This document shows positions 10,099 through 21,800 of a stretch of 64,000 nt of DNA, piece by piece. Origin of the DNA: Anaeramoeba flamelloides (Eukaryota; Metamonada; Anaeramoebidae); the NCBI GenBank assembly GCA_027625915.1, contig JANTQA010000042.1:6088001-6152000 (forward strand), read 5' to 3'. Position 1 is the stretch's first letter. Each line of letters begins with the position of its first letter. Position numbers and translations under genes: made by a program. The notes beneath the pieces are model-generated. The model made no database searches, had not been told where the DNA came from, and saw only the letters and a list, made by a program, of their open reading frames with translations.

Positions 10099-13000
10099 TT
10101 AATTTTTTTTTTTATAAGCATTCAAAATTCTTTCGATTTCTAAATTTCTTTTGGAAGAAACTGTTTTTTTTGTGTTTGTATTTGTGGGCAATTTAGGAGA
10201 ATTAAGTTTTTTTAATGTTTCGGAAGTTTTTGTATTATATAAATTCGGTGAAGATTGGTGAACTGTGTTTGATCTTTTTTTCAAAAGATTCGCTCTATTA
10301 AGGTTTATATCACTTCTATAGTTGTTTGAATGTTTACTTAATTTATAATTAGTAGAATTCTCGTTCCCTTTAGTTGAAGTTTGTAAATAATTGTTTAATT
10401 TTTGATTCTTGTTCAGATACATTTTTTTCAGCTCTTCAATTTTTTTATGAATATCTGTGTTGTTGTTTTCAAATTTTTCCATTTTTGGTTGTTTATTTGT
10501 TATTTGGTTGTCAAAATTTTGTTGTAATTTCAAATTAATATTGGAATCAGTCTTGATAAAATTTTGGAGTCGATCTTTGACCGATCCGAATGTTTCTTGT
10601 ACCTTTTCTTCATTCTTTGTTACCGTTTCCTTTTCTTCGGCCAAAACATCTTCATTTGGGTTATTGCTTGGATAAAGCCCAATAAAAAATCCTTGTTCTT
10701 CTTCGTCTTTGTTTATTTTTTTGACATGCTTTTCAAATGGGGTTAATTCTCGTTCGATCTCGTTAGTAGTAATAGTGGTAGTAGTCTTTGTGTTATTTAC
10801 ATTTAACTTCATTTTTTTCTCTTCAGATTCAACAAAACTTTGAAAAATTTGTGTTTTTACTAAGACATCTAATAGTTTTTCAATTTTTGGATCTTTTTGG
10901 GATTTCCAATAATTTTGTGAAAATCGAACTTCCCCATTTTCTTCGAGCTGCATAAAATGATTAATGTCTGCGAAAATTTGAATGAAAAAATCTAGAAAAG
11001 CATTTTCAGCATTTTTATTATTATATTGCCTAGTTTCTTTTATTTTTATAAAGATATTTTTTTTTAATTTTTATTGTTTTAGTTTTATGAAGAAATTTAT
11101 TTTTTTCGTTTTATTAAGAAATTTATTTTTTTCGTTTTATGAAGAAATTTATTTTTTTAGTTTTATCAAGAAATTGATTTTTATATTATTTGGTTTTTAT
11201 CAAGAAATTTATTTTTATTTTATTTTGTTGAAAAAAAAGGATATTTATTAAATTGAAGAATAAAATTAAATATAAATAAAAAGGAATATTTTACTCTGCC
11301 ATTTTGATTTTTCTTTTTTTAATACTTTGCTAATATTTTTGGTCAAAGAAGATATTAAAGAGAATTCTTGTATTTCTGGTTCAAATCTATTCCAATCAAG
11401 ATCACAAAAAACTAAATTCTCTGATTCATGTAATTCAATTTTCCCAAGTAACGAAGAATGTATTCCTAAAATATATGGAACTGGTGCGTTCACGGTATCT
11501 AATAAACTATCAGGCACAATTGGTATCAAAACATGCTTTGAAAGGGGAAGAAGAATAAAAAGAAGATCATTAGAAATGTAAAGTAATGTAAGGGGTTTGA
11601 TTATCATTTACGAATTTTTTTTTTTTTATTATTTATGGGAAATGATTTATTTATGGTGTATTACCGAAAATGAAAAAACAAGCAAATAAAGAAAATAGTA
11701 AATATATTAAAAAAAAAAAAAGAACTGTGAAGATGTGTGAATGCACTAGTACCCACCCAACAATATGAATTTATTTATAAATAATGATTTATAAATTACA
11801 GTTTTTTTTTTTTTTTTCTCAAAGATAAATTTAAAAGTAGTGATTAATTAAAAAAAAAAAATGAATAATATTGCTGGAGACAAGAATAAAAAATATTTTA
11901 TTATAAAAGTGTATTTTTAAATGATTATTAATAAGATTAGTCTTAGTATATATTGGGATATTAACAAAAATTTCACAAAAATGTAAAAAAAAAATGTTTG
12001 AAATTCCAAATCAAAATTAAGAAAATTGAGGCTTTGTAATTTCAATTAAAATGAATACATTTACTATTAAAAAAAATCTTATTGTTAATAATTTTAATTT
12101 TCGAAAGAAATTGAGAAATTTGCACCAGACTTAATTCCAATGAAAGGGGTACCAAAAATTTTATTAACATTTTATTTTTAGCGAAATTTATAGTTTGGTA
12201 AGGTATTTCTTATATGAATATCAACTTCTAATCTGAAGTTTATTATTTCTCTAATTCCTAAACAATCTTATGTTGGTTGATTATTTTAAAAAAGTGAAAT
12301 TTGCATTTTTGGCTGGGACTTTTTGAGTGAAATGGAGAATAAATTTTAAAAAAATAAATCTAGATGAATTCATTTTAAACCAAGACAGTTTGAAATTACT
12401 TTCATTAATTAATAATTGCGAAATCTATTATTTTACACTTATATTACCTTTAAGGAAATTTAAGCGTGGAAAAATATAGGGCAATTAGAGTGTAATTTAC
12501 ACTTCAAGAATATATCTCTAGATAAAAAAAAAAAGTGTGCATTTTTTTAGAAACATTTAACAAAATAATAATGATTATAAATAGTTTTATTTTTTTAACA
12601 TCCTAGATTCTTTTCATTTTTTTTTTTTATTAATTTCTTTTAAAGAGAACAATTTGCAATTCTATATTGTCATTTTTTTGTTAAAAAACTCTCCAAAATA
12701 ATTTGTGTTAAAATTTCGCAAGAATGGTTTATTGTAATTGAAAAAATTAAATAAAGAAATAAATTGGAATTATTTAACTTTTTTTGGAATTCTTTAGAAA
12801 AAGTATTGTGATAATGGTTTATATTTTCTTTTTTTTTTCATTTTCAAATAAATCCTTAATTTATTAAACATTTAAAATAATTTTTAATTTCAAAATTAAA
12901 TCAATTTTTTTAAAGATAACACATATTACCATACAGTAATAAATGATAACAAATACAAAATAAAAATAAAATATAAAAGATAGAAAATTTTTTACATCAC

Positions 13001-16000
13001 AAAAATCTTGCGAGCATTCTTTTTTTTTTTTTTTTCACATAATTTTTAAAGAGTACACAAGTTGAAAACCAATGTCGATATTTTTACTCTTTTGTTACAC
13101 ATTTTTTAAAATTTTTATTTCTTTACATTCATAAAATAAGTGTATCTGTTTAAATGCTTTGCATAAATCCCGAGTTTTAAAATCGAAGTGAAACCCTTCC
13201 ATTTTAAATCTCTTTTTTGCTTTCGATTTTTCAGAATTTAAAATGTTGGAGTAAATAAAAGTTTTATACCCCATTCGTTTGAATTCTGGAAAACCACCTT
13301 GTCTTTTTCTGGGGTTTTCTGTTTATTTTGAAAATCAATAGATTTTCGTTAGGTTTTTTTGAGTTTTCGATTTATTTTAAAAATCAATAGATTTTCGTTA
13401 GGTTTTTTTTACTTTAGAAATAAACCGAAAATTTTAATAAATTTTCTGTTTATTTCTAAAGTAAAAAAAACCTAGAACACTTCACAAATAAAATAGAAAA
13501 CCTCGAAAAAACCTAGAACACTTAAAAAATAAAACAGAAAACCTCAAGAAAACAGCCGTTAGGTTTTTTTTTAATTTGTGAAATTAAAAGAAAATTGAAG
13601 AAATTTTCTTGTTATTTCTAAATTAAAAAAAACCTAGGCACTCTACGGTACTCTAAGACACTTGGTGGCACTTGGCGGCACAACTGTTTATTGACATTTT
13701 CTTGAATTGTAATTTTTTAAAATATTTATGTGTAGTGTCGTAAAGTGCTGTGGGGTGAGTATGTTTTTTTGGAGTTTTTTTTTTTATATGAAAATTTATT
13801 GATTTTTGGAATAAACAGAAAACTCGAGAAAGCCTAATAGCATTTTTAACTTTGGCTATTTTTTAATTTTTGAATCAGATAATTATCTAATCCAATTTCT
13901 AATTTTTTTAAGTGTTTTCTAAGTTGATATTTTTTATTTTTTCTTTTTTCCCCTCTAAATATATGAAAGAAGATTAATTAATTTAAGAAAATCTCAAATT
14001 TTTAAATTAATTTAAATTTTCTTTTATATATTGTGGTTCTGGCTGAATCATTTTTTGCCTCTGTTTTATAAATAAGCCTAGGGGGAATGTGGATTGATAA
14101 ATAAGGATTCTGTGATTTTTTTTATTGATCCAAATATCAATATTTTTGCAATCAGTTTCCCATGAAGCCAAATATTTCTAATCCAAATAATAGTTGACTA
14201 TACAATACAACTCTAAAGAATTGGATTTTTAAGCCATTTGAAAAATTCTTTTTATTAAAAATATATATAACTTTTTTTTAATTGGTCTTAACTTTATCAA
14301 GGTTAAATTTTAAGTGAGTTTTTTTTATCTAACCAAATATCAAGGTTTAAAATTTCTTTTGGATTTGTAGTTTTTTTATTATTATTATCATTATTTGGTC
14401 TCATAAAAAAGTCTCACAATATTTTGTATATATTAATTGATTATTTATCTCAATCAAAAAATCAGATTAATTTTGATCAAAAATTTTTAAAAAACTTGTA
14501 GAGAATTATTTAGATAAAACAAGAAAATTAAAAAACAACCTTTCAATCGTTTTATATAAACTAAATTACAAAAATTTGGACACAGTTTAAACAGTTTAAA
14601 GAATAACAATACTCCACTTTAAATTCAATTTGGAAATAATTTTGATTTTAACAAACAATATGAAAACAATTTTTTATCTTTTTTGTTTTGTTGTCATTTC
14701 CTTTTTTCCAGTTACATAATCTATTTCCTTAGATCTGAATTTTTTTTTCGATGGTTGATAGAAGGTTAGTGCTGAGTTTGTTAAATTGAGAAATCACATA
14801 CAATTGTTAGATGATATCTAATCATTTGATTTATCAACAATTGTTGGTGAAATTTCAACAAATTTATCAATACATAATTTTTTGTTATCGCCCGATTCAT
14901 CATTTTGGACACAATATCGATTTTTATTTTTTTGGTTTTATATTTTTTTTTTATTTTTGGATGAAAATTATTACTTATAAAAACATTAATACTCGGTTAC
15001 TTAAATGTAGTTTTATATTATTTTGGAAAAACATGATAAATTGAGTTTTTTTTTTGCTTATTTTTGATTTCGGGTGTGTCCAAATTTTTGGAATGGGGTT
15101 TAGTATTGCGAGAAATATAAATTTACAAAGACGAAATGGAAAATAGAAACTTTCGAACATTTTAAATAAAGGTTTCCATTAAAATTTATGCTTAAAAAAA
15201 TTACTCAAAATTCATTTAATTTTATGTATTAAAATCATGATATTTTTACGTTCTTGTAGAGATTTTTTTTTAAAAAAAAAGTTCTTGTAATTAGAAAGCT
15301 AAGGGTAACCAAAAAGGAAAAGGAATTACCCAAACAGGATTTTGGTTTTCAAACTTTTTCGAGGTAAATTCTAAATAGGGTTTGCAGTAAATGATTTGAC
15401 CCAAATGGGTGTAATTTTGAATAAAAAAGCCTTAATTTTAAATTACTTTTATTATTCAATTAAGAAATGAAAATTTTATTTCAATCGCTGGCGGAAAATT
15501 TGTTTTTGAAAAATTACTTTTAAAAGTGATTTCCAAAATAACGTTCTTTATTGATTTTATTTGGAAACAATCACCTTGTTATGTTGCGAGTTTGGTCTGG
15601 AAGAACGAGAAATATGATATTGTTCGAAGTGATATAAGATTATGTTGAGGAGTTCGAAGAACGACGATTAATATAATCTTAGCACTAGAACAATATCATA
15701 TTTTGAGTCTGGAAGGAGAACCAAAACGAGGAATAATAAAAGGTGATTTTTGAACAAATGAAGCAATATGAGGTGCTATTTATTTTTTAACTCGGGATCT
15801 AACTCGAAAGAATAAACAAACAAACAAACAAAAACAAAACAAACAAAAACAAGTAAAAAACAATTTGTTATTTTTTAATGAAACTTGGAAGAACTTGTTC
15901 TTCCAAGTTTCTTTTTCTCTCAACAGTGTTATTGGTTAGGTGAAAATATTGAAGTTAAAGGTTACATTTTCATCCATTAAGGATAAAACTTAGTTTAAAA

Positions 16001-18868
16001 TCCCACAGAGACAAACTAGATCGCTAACTTTTCGATGAGTTTCTATTTACTATTGTATTTTACGCTTATTAAGAAACATCCGAAGCCGATCAAACATAAA
16101 ACCTGCGTATATTGTATGTTCTTAACAGTGACTAATTTTCAGCATTCTTCTCCAAAATTTCTTGACTTGATAATAGTAAAAAAAATTTTTTTTTTCTAAT
16201 TTCTTAAATTGGTAATGTTTTTTTCTCACTTTGAAAACCTTTTATAAATGGTTTCTTCTCTCCTTTTTTCGAAGAAAAAAGAGACCAAAGGTTTTTAATT
16301 TTTTTAAAAATGAGATTGATTTCTTTGGGAGAAAAAACAAAAACGTTGTCTGATTTTAGACATTGTTTTTAAACAAAGAAAGGGAATTCGTTCGATTTCC
16401 AAACAGTACGGGAAAGTTGATGGTCTTTTTTCTTTGTCGTCTATTGATCAAATAATTGAGTTACTTGAACCAATTTAATTTTCCAATGTCGTAAATCCTT
16501 GAGCGCGGCAAAACCTTATATATTTATGAGATTAAAAATTGGCAAAATAAATTGGTTAAACTCTTCTAAAATAACTTTAAATAACATTTTTAAAGTGGAA
16601 TTTAATAGTAAAATACTTCTTATTTTACCCAATTAGAATTCAAAAAAAGAAGATCAGAAAATTACCAAACTTTGCCTAATTACTAAAAGATTTCCGAAAA
16701 TCTTTCCACAGTGACTTCAATACTATCCTAAACTTTTTTGTGAGACAATCACTTTCTTATCAGTAGTTGTTTGAAATTATATAGTTAAATTTTTCCAAAT
16801 AAAATGTTTGAGATAAAAAAAAAATATATAGCTAAATTATTTGTTGAAAAAACCTAAAGATCTCCACAAAGCCAATTAGAAAGGGTATTTTACGAGATTT
16901 GTTTTAAGCCTTTATTATTTAGACTTTTGGGATAAAATTTTAATTCTGATAATTTGATTTTAAGGGATTAGCGTCACCATAGATTTCTCTATAATCAAAG
17001 TATGTTGTAATTGGGTTCAAATGATATTAGTGCACCATGGCTCAAATAGTTCTAAAAAATCTATTATTAAATCTTGTTGTACAACAAATTATTAAATTTT
17101 TTACTAATGATCACTATTAAAAAAGTTCATTTTGAAAAAAAATTTTTTTTAATTCCTTTTCCAAATCTAATAATAGAAACACCAAAATAATTGTATTCCA
17201 GTATTCAATAATTTAGATTTAGAACTTCTAAAAGTAAATATTTTTTTAATTTTTAAATTTCAAAGACTAACTCAATAATGATCAACATAAAAGCACAAAG
17301 ACTGATTATTTTTGTTTGCTTTTGATAAAGATACCTGTAGCATCAATATTTTGCATGATTTGAGAAATAATTTGTCGTAAAAATTTATTTGTTAATTATT
17401 TAAAAATTTTAAAACAAAACGAATTTTTTAGTAACTAATCTACATTTCGCCATAAATTTAAGAAAGATATTTTGTGACTTTGGGGTCTGAATATTGATAA
17501 TTCAACCTTTAAATTTATGGCGAAATGCAGATTTTATTCTGAAATTCTATGAGTTTTTTACTAATACATAGATCATTTTTAATTGATGAGATCAACAAAT
17601 ATTACTACTCGACTAATCGATTTTTTAGAGACATTTGAACCATGTGGCACTAATGTGGTTAGGCTCCAATAACAACATACTTTGTTCCTAGAATTCTCCT
17701 TGGTAGACGCTAACCCCTTAACAGTTTTACAATTTCTACTGGCTTGGCATTCTTTATGTTCAATAAATATGAAGTTAAACATTAAGGTAATCTGAATTGA
17801 AAGTCAAATTCGGATCGTCCTTACGACAAATATATTTAAAAAATAAAGTAAAGAAAGCCACTCTCCCAATAAGTACTTGAATAATATTAAAGGGTTTGTA
17901 TTTTAAGCGTTTCAAATTTATTTTTTGAATAGACAGCTAAAAGACGTAAAATTTTTTGAAAAAAGTAGAAAAATAACTTTTTTTCCTTTCATCTTAAATT
18001 TTTCGATCAATCAGAATTTTAAATTTGAACTTGAATTATCTTTTTTCGACATGGTTTTAATTTGGAAAAATGTGTGAAAAAGAAAAATAAAAATAAATCG
18101 AAAAAAAAAACAATCTTTAAAAAATAAAAATAAAATGGAAACTCAACAAAGAAAAATAAAAAAAAAAAAAGAAAAATCTGTAAAAAATTCAAAAATAAAA
18201 AAAAAACCTACTGGCCAAGTCAAAGGATGAACTAAAGCTGCAATAGTGTGAAGAGCGTTTGTGAGTCTTTGTAAATTAGTGGATGAACAAATAATTTTTT
18301 TTTCAAACAAGACTGCTGTAAAAAGGTTAATAATTAGCTTTGGATCGTGCATGATAAAAAACCTTTCTGCATCAAAGTCTGCTAATGAGCTGTCTGAACG
18401 ATTAAATTGGAATTCCGCTTCCGGCATTATTTTGTACACTGCAGGGATATACAAAGTAAACTTGGTTCCTCTTTTTGGAATTGATCGTTTCCATAGGCGC
18501 TTTAAAAAAAAGATAACCGCGCCTTTGACAATTTTGTTTCGGACCTCAATGATGGCCAAGATCCGAGAAAAGACAGAAAAAAGTGGATGCCTTGTGATAA
18601 AAACATAGCAATCAATATCTGTCGTGCTGTTTGTAAAGATCCTTCGGCAGATACCATAACTACGCTCGCCGTTTGTGTTTGTTAGCACAAATGAAAAGGT
18701 TTGTTGGCTCTTTTGGTTAGTTTTGGTTAGCTCATCAAGATCGGTTAAACAAAAAGGCTCAACCTTTCGATAATCCTGATCATTTTTGATTGTTGGGTAA
18801 CTTAAACAGAGCTCGTTTTTACCACTCTTAATGATGTGTTTTAAAATAAAAAACTTTTCAAAAAACAT
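10099..18868 (-). CDS. Tripartite DENN domain protein (Rab GEF type), 3 exons, 6.7-kb intron
   Basis: Minus-strand exons 18212-18868, 11295-11535 and 10099-10967 give 588 residues. Splices are TGGCCA|GTAGG to TTTCAAAG|CAT and CAGA|GTAAAA to TTTTCGCAG|AC; both preserve frame. The uDENN part includes FSFVLTNTNGERSYGICRR (58-76) and YVFITRHPLFSVFSRIL (88-104). cDENN continues through LHTIAALVHPLTWP at the end of exon 1 into HVLIPIVPDSLLD and APVPYILGI in exon 2. dDENN in exon 3 includes LLDVLVKTQIFQSFVE (about 330-345). The last 240 residues are Asn/Lys-rich and disordered. DENN proteins exchange GDP for GTP on Rab GTPases at membranes; the Rab here cannot be told. The exon 1/2 junction falls exactly inside the conserved P-x-x-W-x-H-x-x-I-P motif, which strongly supports joining exons 6,676 nt apart. 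Confidence 0.88.
11085..11230. repeat. Minisatellite in DENN intron 2
   Basis: Four to five tandem copies of a roughly 30-bp unit built on TTTTATGAAGAAATTTATTT, with variants (ATTAAG, ATCAAG) in later units. It lies within the 327-nt second intron (10968-11294) of the DENN gene. Confidence 0.75.
11990..12335. repeat. Dispersed repeat family beta, copy 2
   Basis: Matches 6070-6445 in the same orientation (shared: GAAGTTTATTATTTCTCTAATT, split over small differences, and TTGGTTGATT). It lies inside DENN intron 1. Confidence 0.5.
13262..13850. repeat. Modular palindrome array, copy A
   Basis: Consecutive hairpin-forming modules. AAAATCAATAGATTTTCGTTAGG is present twice. A long near-palindrome runs from TTAGGTTTTTTTTACTTTAG to its complement ending AAAAAAAACCTAG. 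A second such palindrome occupies 13558-13641. The right end reads CCTAGGCACTCTACGGTACT followed by further TGGTGGCAC/TGGCGGCAC. A last degenerate module lies at about 13775-13845. The same modules recur at 38930-39290, 46455-47115, 54418-54930 and 59700-60040. No coding capacity. Confidence 0.75.
14557..15102. mobile_element. Tc1/mariner-type MITE (546 bp)
   Basis: Terminal inverted repeats TAAACTAAATTACAAAAATT (left) and GGAATGGGGTTTA (right, inverted), each leading into CAAAAATTTGGACACA. This end matches the terminal repeat of the transposase-bearing relic at 61328-62294 (TAAACTCAATTCCAAAAATT, then GGGCACAC). The outermost TA probably represents the TA target. Nothing coding inside. A related, more decayed copy is at 43411-43941. 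Confidence 0.7.
15568..15748. repeat. Foldback element in DENN intron
   Basis: Outer arms are AATCACCTTGTTATG and TAATAAAAGGTGATT. Inner arms are AATATGATATTGTTC and GAACAATATCATATT, with GATATAAGATTATGTT / AATATAATCTTAGC closer in. The stem spans about 180 bp with a short loop near 15650-15664. It looks like a small MITE; no second copy was noticed. Confidence 0.65.
15880..15911. repeat. Perfect 15-bp hairpin
   Basis: GAAACTTGGAAGAAC, two T bases, then GTTCTTCCAAGTTTC: a perfect 15-bp stem with a 2-nt gap. It lies in DENN intron 1, about 130 bp from the foldback at 15568-15748. Whether it forms in RNA or marks an excision footprint is unknown. Confidence 0.85.
15940..16520 (+). pseudogene. 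Relic coding-like sequence in DENN intron
   Basis: GC content is higher than in neighbouring intron sequence, and short peptides of credible composition appear in different frames. Examples are KKHPKPIKHKTCVYCMF (about 16072-16122) and VDGLFSLSSIDQIIELLEPI (about 16416-16475). The His/Cys pattern of the first resembles the zinc-knuckle end of some DNA-transposon transposases, but the match is too short to assign. Probably a decayed gene or transposon. Confidence 0.2.
16960..17721. mobile_element. Family alpha MITE-like element, copy 2
   Basis: 762 bp with long imperfect inverted repeats of about 100 bp. The left arm is TTAAGGGATTAGCGTCACCA, later AAAGTATGTTGTAATTGGGTT. The right arm is the inverted equivalent, ending GACGCTAACCCCTTAA. 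It lies inside DENN intron 1. The internal block CAAATATTATTACTCGACTAAT is also an inverted relative of sequence in copy 1. Confidence 0.75.
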
Positions 18869-21800
18869 TTTTCAGATTTTTTAGTTGTGCTTTCTGTTCT
18901 TTTGATTTGTTTTTTTTTGTTTTTTGTTTTCTATTTTCTTTTGTTTTGTTTGGTTAACAAAATTACAATTGATAAAGATTGTGTTGCGTTTTGGTTGAGT
19001 GAAGTTTTTGTTCAGATGTGAAAGAAAAAAAAAAATGGTTTATGTCTTCTTATCAGGCAATTTAGTAACATTTTTTGAATTTTTTTCCTCCAAAGGTAAT
19101 AGGGAACTTGATTTCACTGAGGGTTCAATTGCAATTTGATTAGTAAAAAAACTCCTTTCACAACTTTTCTTAATTGAATTTATCTTTTTTCAAGCAATTT
19201 CTTTTTTTTACCAATTAATTTTGGATACAAAGACATGAGCTTTCTGGTTTAAGAGTTTTCCCAATTAAGTGCTCAATGAGAATTTTTTATATACCTCCAA
19301 CTCAAATTGTTGGCTTTAAAGAATGATAAGTTCAAAAAATCTTGTTCAAAATTAGGGTTTTTTTTAAAATTTTTCCTGTTTGGAACATTATTTTCAGAAC
19401 CAAATTCGAAATTTGTCTTGAAAAGGTTTGACAAATTCAAAAGTTCCTACTGAGAAGTCTTTCCCACTGGAAATTCGAGTATTACCCAGTAAAAGGTATC
19501 AATATTCTTAATTCGTCCATTGGAAAAGTTCAGCAATATAAAAAATAACAAAATCCCTTTCAAATTTGCCTTACTTTGTTCTGAAATTTCGAAAAAGCTA
19601 TTTGATCAATAAAATATCTTACAAAATCCCTAAAAAAACATAATATTTTGACCTTACTTCAAGATATAATCAATTAAATGTTTTTTTTTGTCTTGTAAAA
19701 TTGTTTACAATCTCAGAGAGTATAAAATATGGATTGTCCTAAAATTTTATATAAAAAATCAAAAGTTAACTTTATGAAAATTATTAATATTTGATAAAAT
19801 CTAAGTATAAGTAATTTATAAATTTTTTGGATAACAAATAATATTTCAAATTTAATCTTATTATAAAATACTTGAAAAATAAATCAAGTGTGTATAATCG
19901 TAATTGTTTGGTAGACAGACACCATCCTGATTATGAAATAGATTTCCCAAAAATATTTAAAGAAAAACATGGAGAGAATGTATTAAAACTGGGGAAAATA
20001 TGAAAACCCTCATTATGGAATTTACATTTTGATAATCAATAAATTGAAGAAACCTAATAAATAAGAAAAGATCAATTTAAGATCATGCAAAATATATTCT
20101 ATTCAAAGACTAGAAACATTTACTAAATCATGAAAAAAAAAATATCAAATAAAATAATACTTATAAATTGCAATAAATATCTGAAAATTTTCACTTAATT
20201 TTCCATTTTTACAAATTTTTTTACACAAGCTTTGAAGAAAGCATTTTATTCTTTTGAATGTTGAAAAAAATTGTAAAATTGGTTGTACTGCAAAACGTTC
20301 AATCTCTTGAGTTGTTTTAAAATTTGAGATATGATATTTAAAAATGGGAAATTGAACTAAAAATTTTATTAATTATCTTTGAATTTATAAGTAAGTTGTA
20401 TCGAATCAATTCAGAAAAAAATTGGGAAAAATTATAAAAATTTTCAAAATATCAACAAATTTTCCTAAGATAATACTTTTTCTGATAAAATATCTTAAAG
20501 AGAAGATATTAAATTGTAAATCAAAGGTAAAAAAATAAGTAAAGGGGGGGTAGTATTTTTTAAAAATAATATGAAATCTTTGTAATATCAAGATAATTTT
20601 TTTTTAATTTGTGTTTCGACTTATGAAATGGATGAGATAACCTAATGTAAACAATTTATCGATTTGAGTCTCTTTTTTGAAATTTACAATCTGCATGTTT
20701 GAAATATAAAACAAAAAAAAGTCACCAATTATTTTTATTAGCAATTAACTTAATTCTTGAAAATAACTAAAACATCTTTTTCATTTTATGTTGGAAAGTA
20801 TTGATTCTGTATGAAAATTTTTTATTTGGGAATTATTTTTAATAATTTTTATTTCAATAAAAATATCAGCCAATAAAACTTATTGAAGTATAGGTGATTC
20901 AATATATCAATAATTTGGTATAAGATTAATAAAACTTTCATAATTAAATTGAGATCTATTAAATATAATTTTTTTATTGTTTAAGGTTTTAAAAAAGTTG
21001 TTTTCTGGTTTCTTAATTGAAAAAAAAATTTTCAATTTTGAAAAATTTATTTTAGTAAATTGTTTGATTCAAAACTATCTTATAACAATTCAAATCATTT
21101 TTGGTAGAAAAAAAGTGAATTTGAATTTTGAGGATAAAATTATTTAATTCCTAAATATCTACAAGAAAATTTTATTTTGAAAAATCAAATTTTATCTTGA
21201 TACAAACTATTTTAAAGAAAAAAATTTAAATGGTTTTAAAATTTTAATGATTATAACAACCTTCTGAAATCAATACAATTATATTTAAATTAGTTGAATA
21301 AGTAATTTGTTTTGGTCAACCAAAAGAATTATCTCAAAATTTAATAAAAATCTTGATTTTGATATCCTCGCAACAAAGACTTGTTATTGAATAATAATGA
21401 TGTAAATGGCAATAAACAAGATTTAAAAACTTTTGATAATCTGTGAAATTAAATCAATTTTAATGTTTTATTTTTTGGAAAAAATGGATTAAAAACAAAT
21501 TGATCTTTCAAAACAAATATTCTTTTTTGTGTTACTTATCCAATCAGATTATTTTGAAACTTAGCATAGACAAAATTTGTAAGTAGAGAATATCACAAAA
21601 TAATATAATTTAAAATTGTGTCTTGTTTCAGTAGAGGGCTGATACTTTAAATAAATAGTTGAAAAAAAAATTATCCAGATAAAAATGGCCAGAGTGGGGA
21701 AGAATATAAAAAATATCAAGAAATCCAGTCAGTTCACAACAATATTACAAATATTTGTTCGAAACTGTATCAACAATCCCAATGAAAATAAATTAATATT

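Larger units (their letters stand above)
11536..18211 (-). other. Giant intron 1 of the DENN gene (6,676 nt)
   Basis: Bounded by GT at 18210-18211 and AG at 11536-11537 (minus strand). It contains beta (11990-12335), palindrome array A (13262-13850), a Tc1-type MITE (14557-15102), a foldback (15568-15748), a hairpin (15880-15911), relic coding-like sequence (15940-16520) and alpha copy 2 (16960-17721). No separate intact gene was found inside. Confidence 0.8.

Noticed and set aside
11536-11607. A separate gene starting at an ATG at 11607
   Set aside because: These bases are the intron 3' end. The DENN motif begins exactly after AG at 11536-11537 and continues exon 1.
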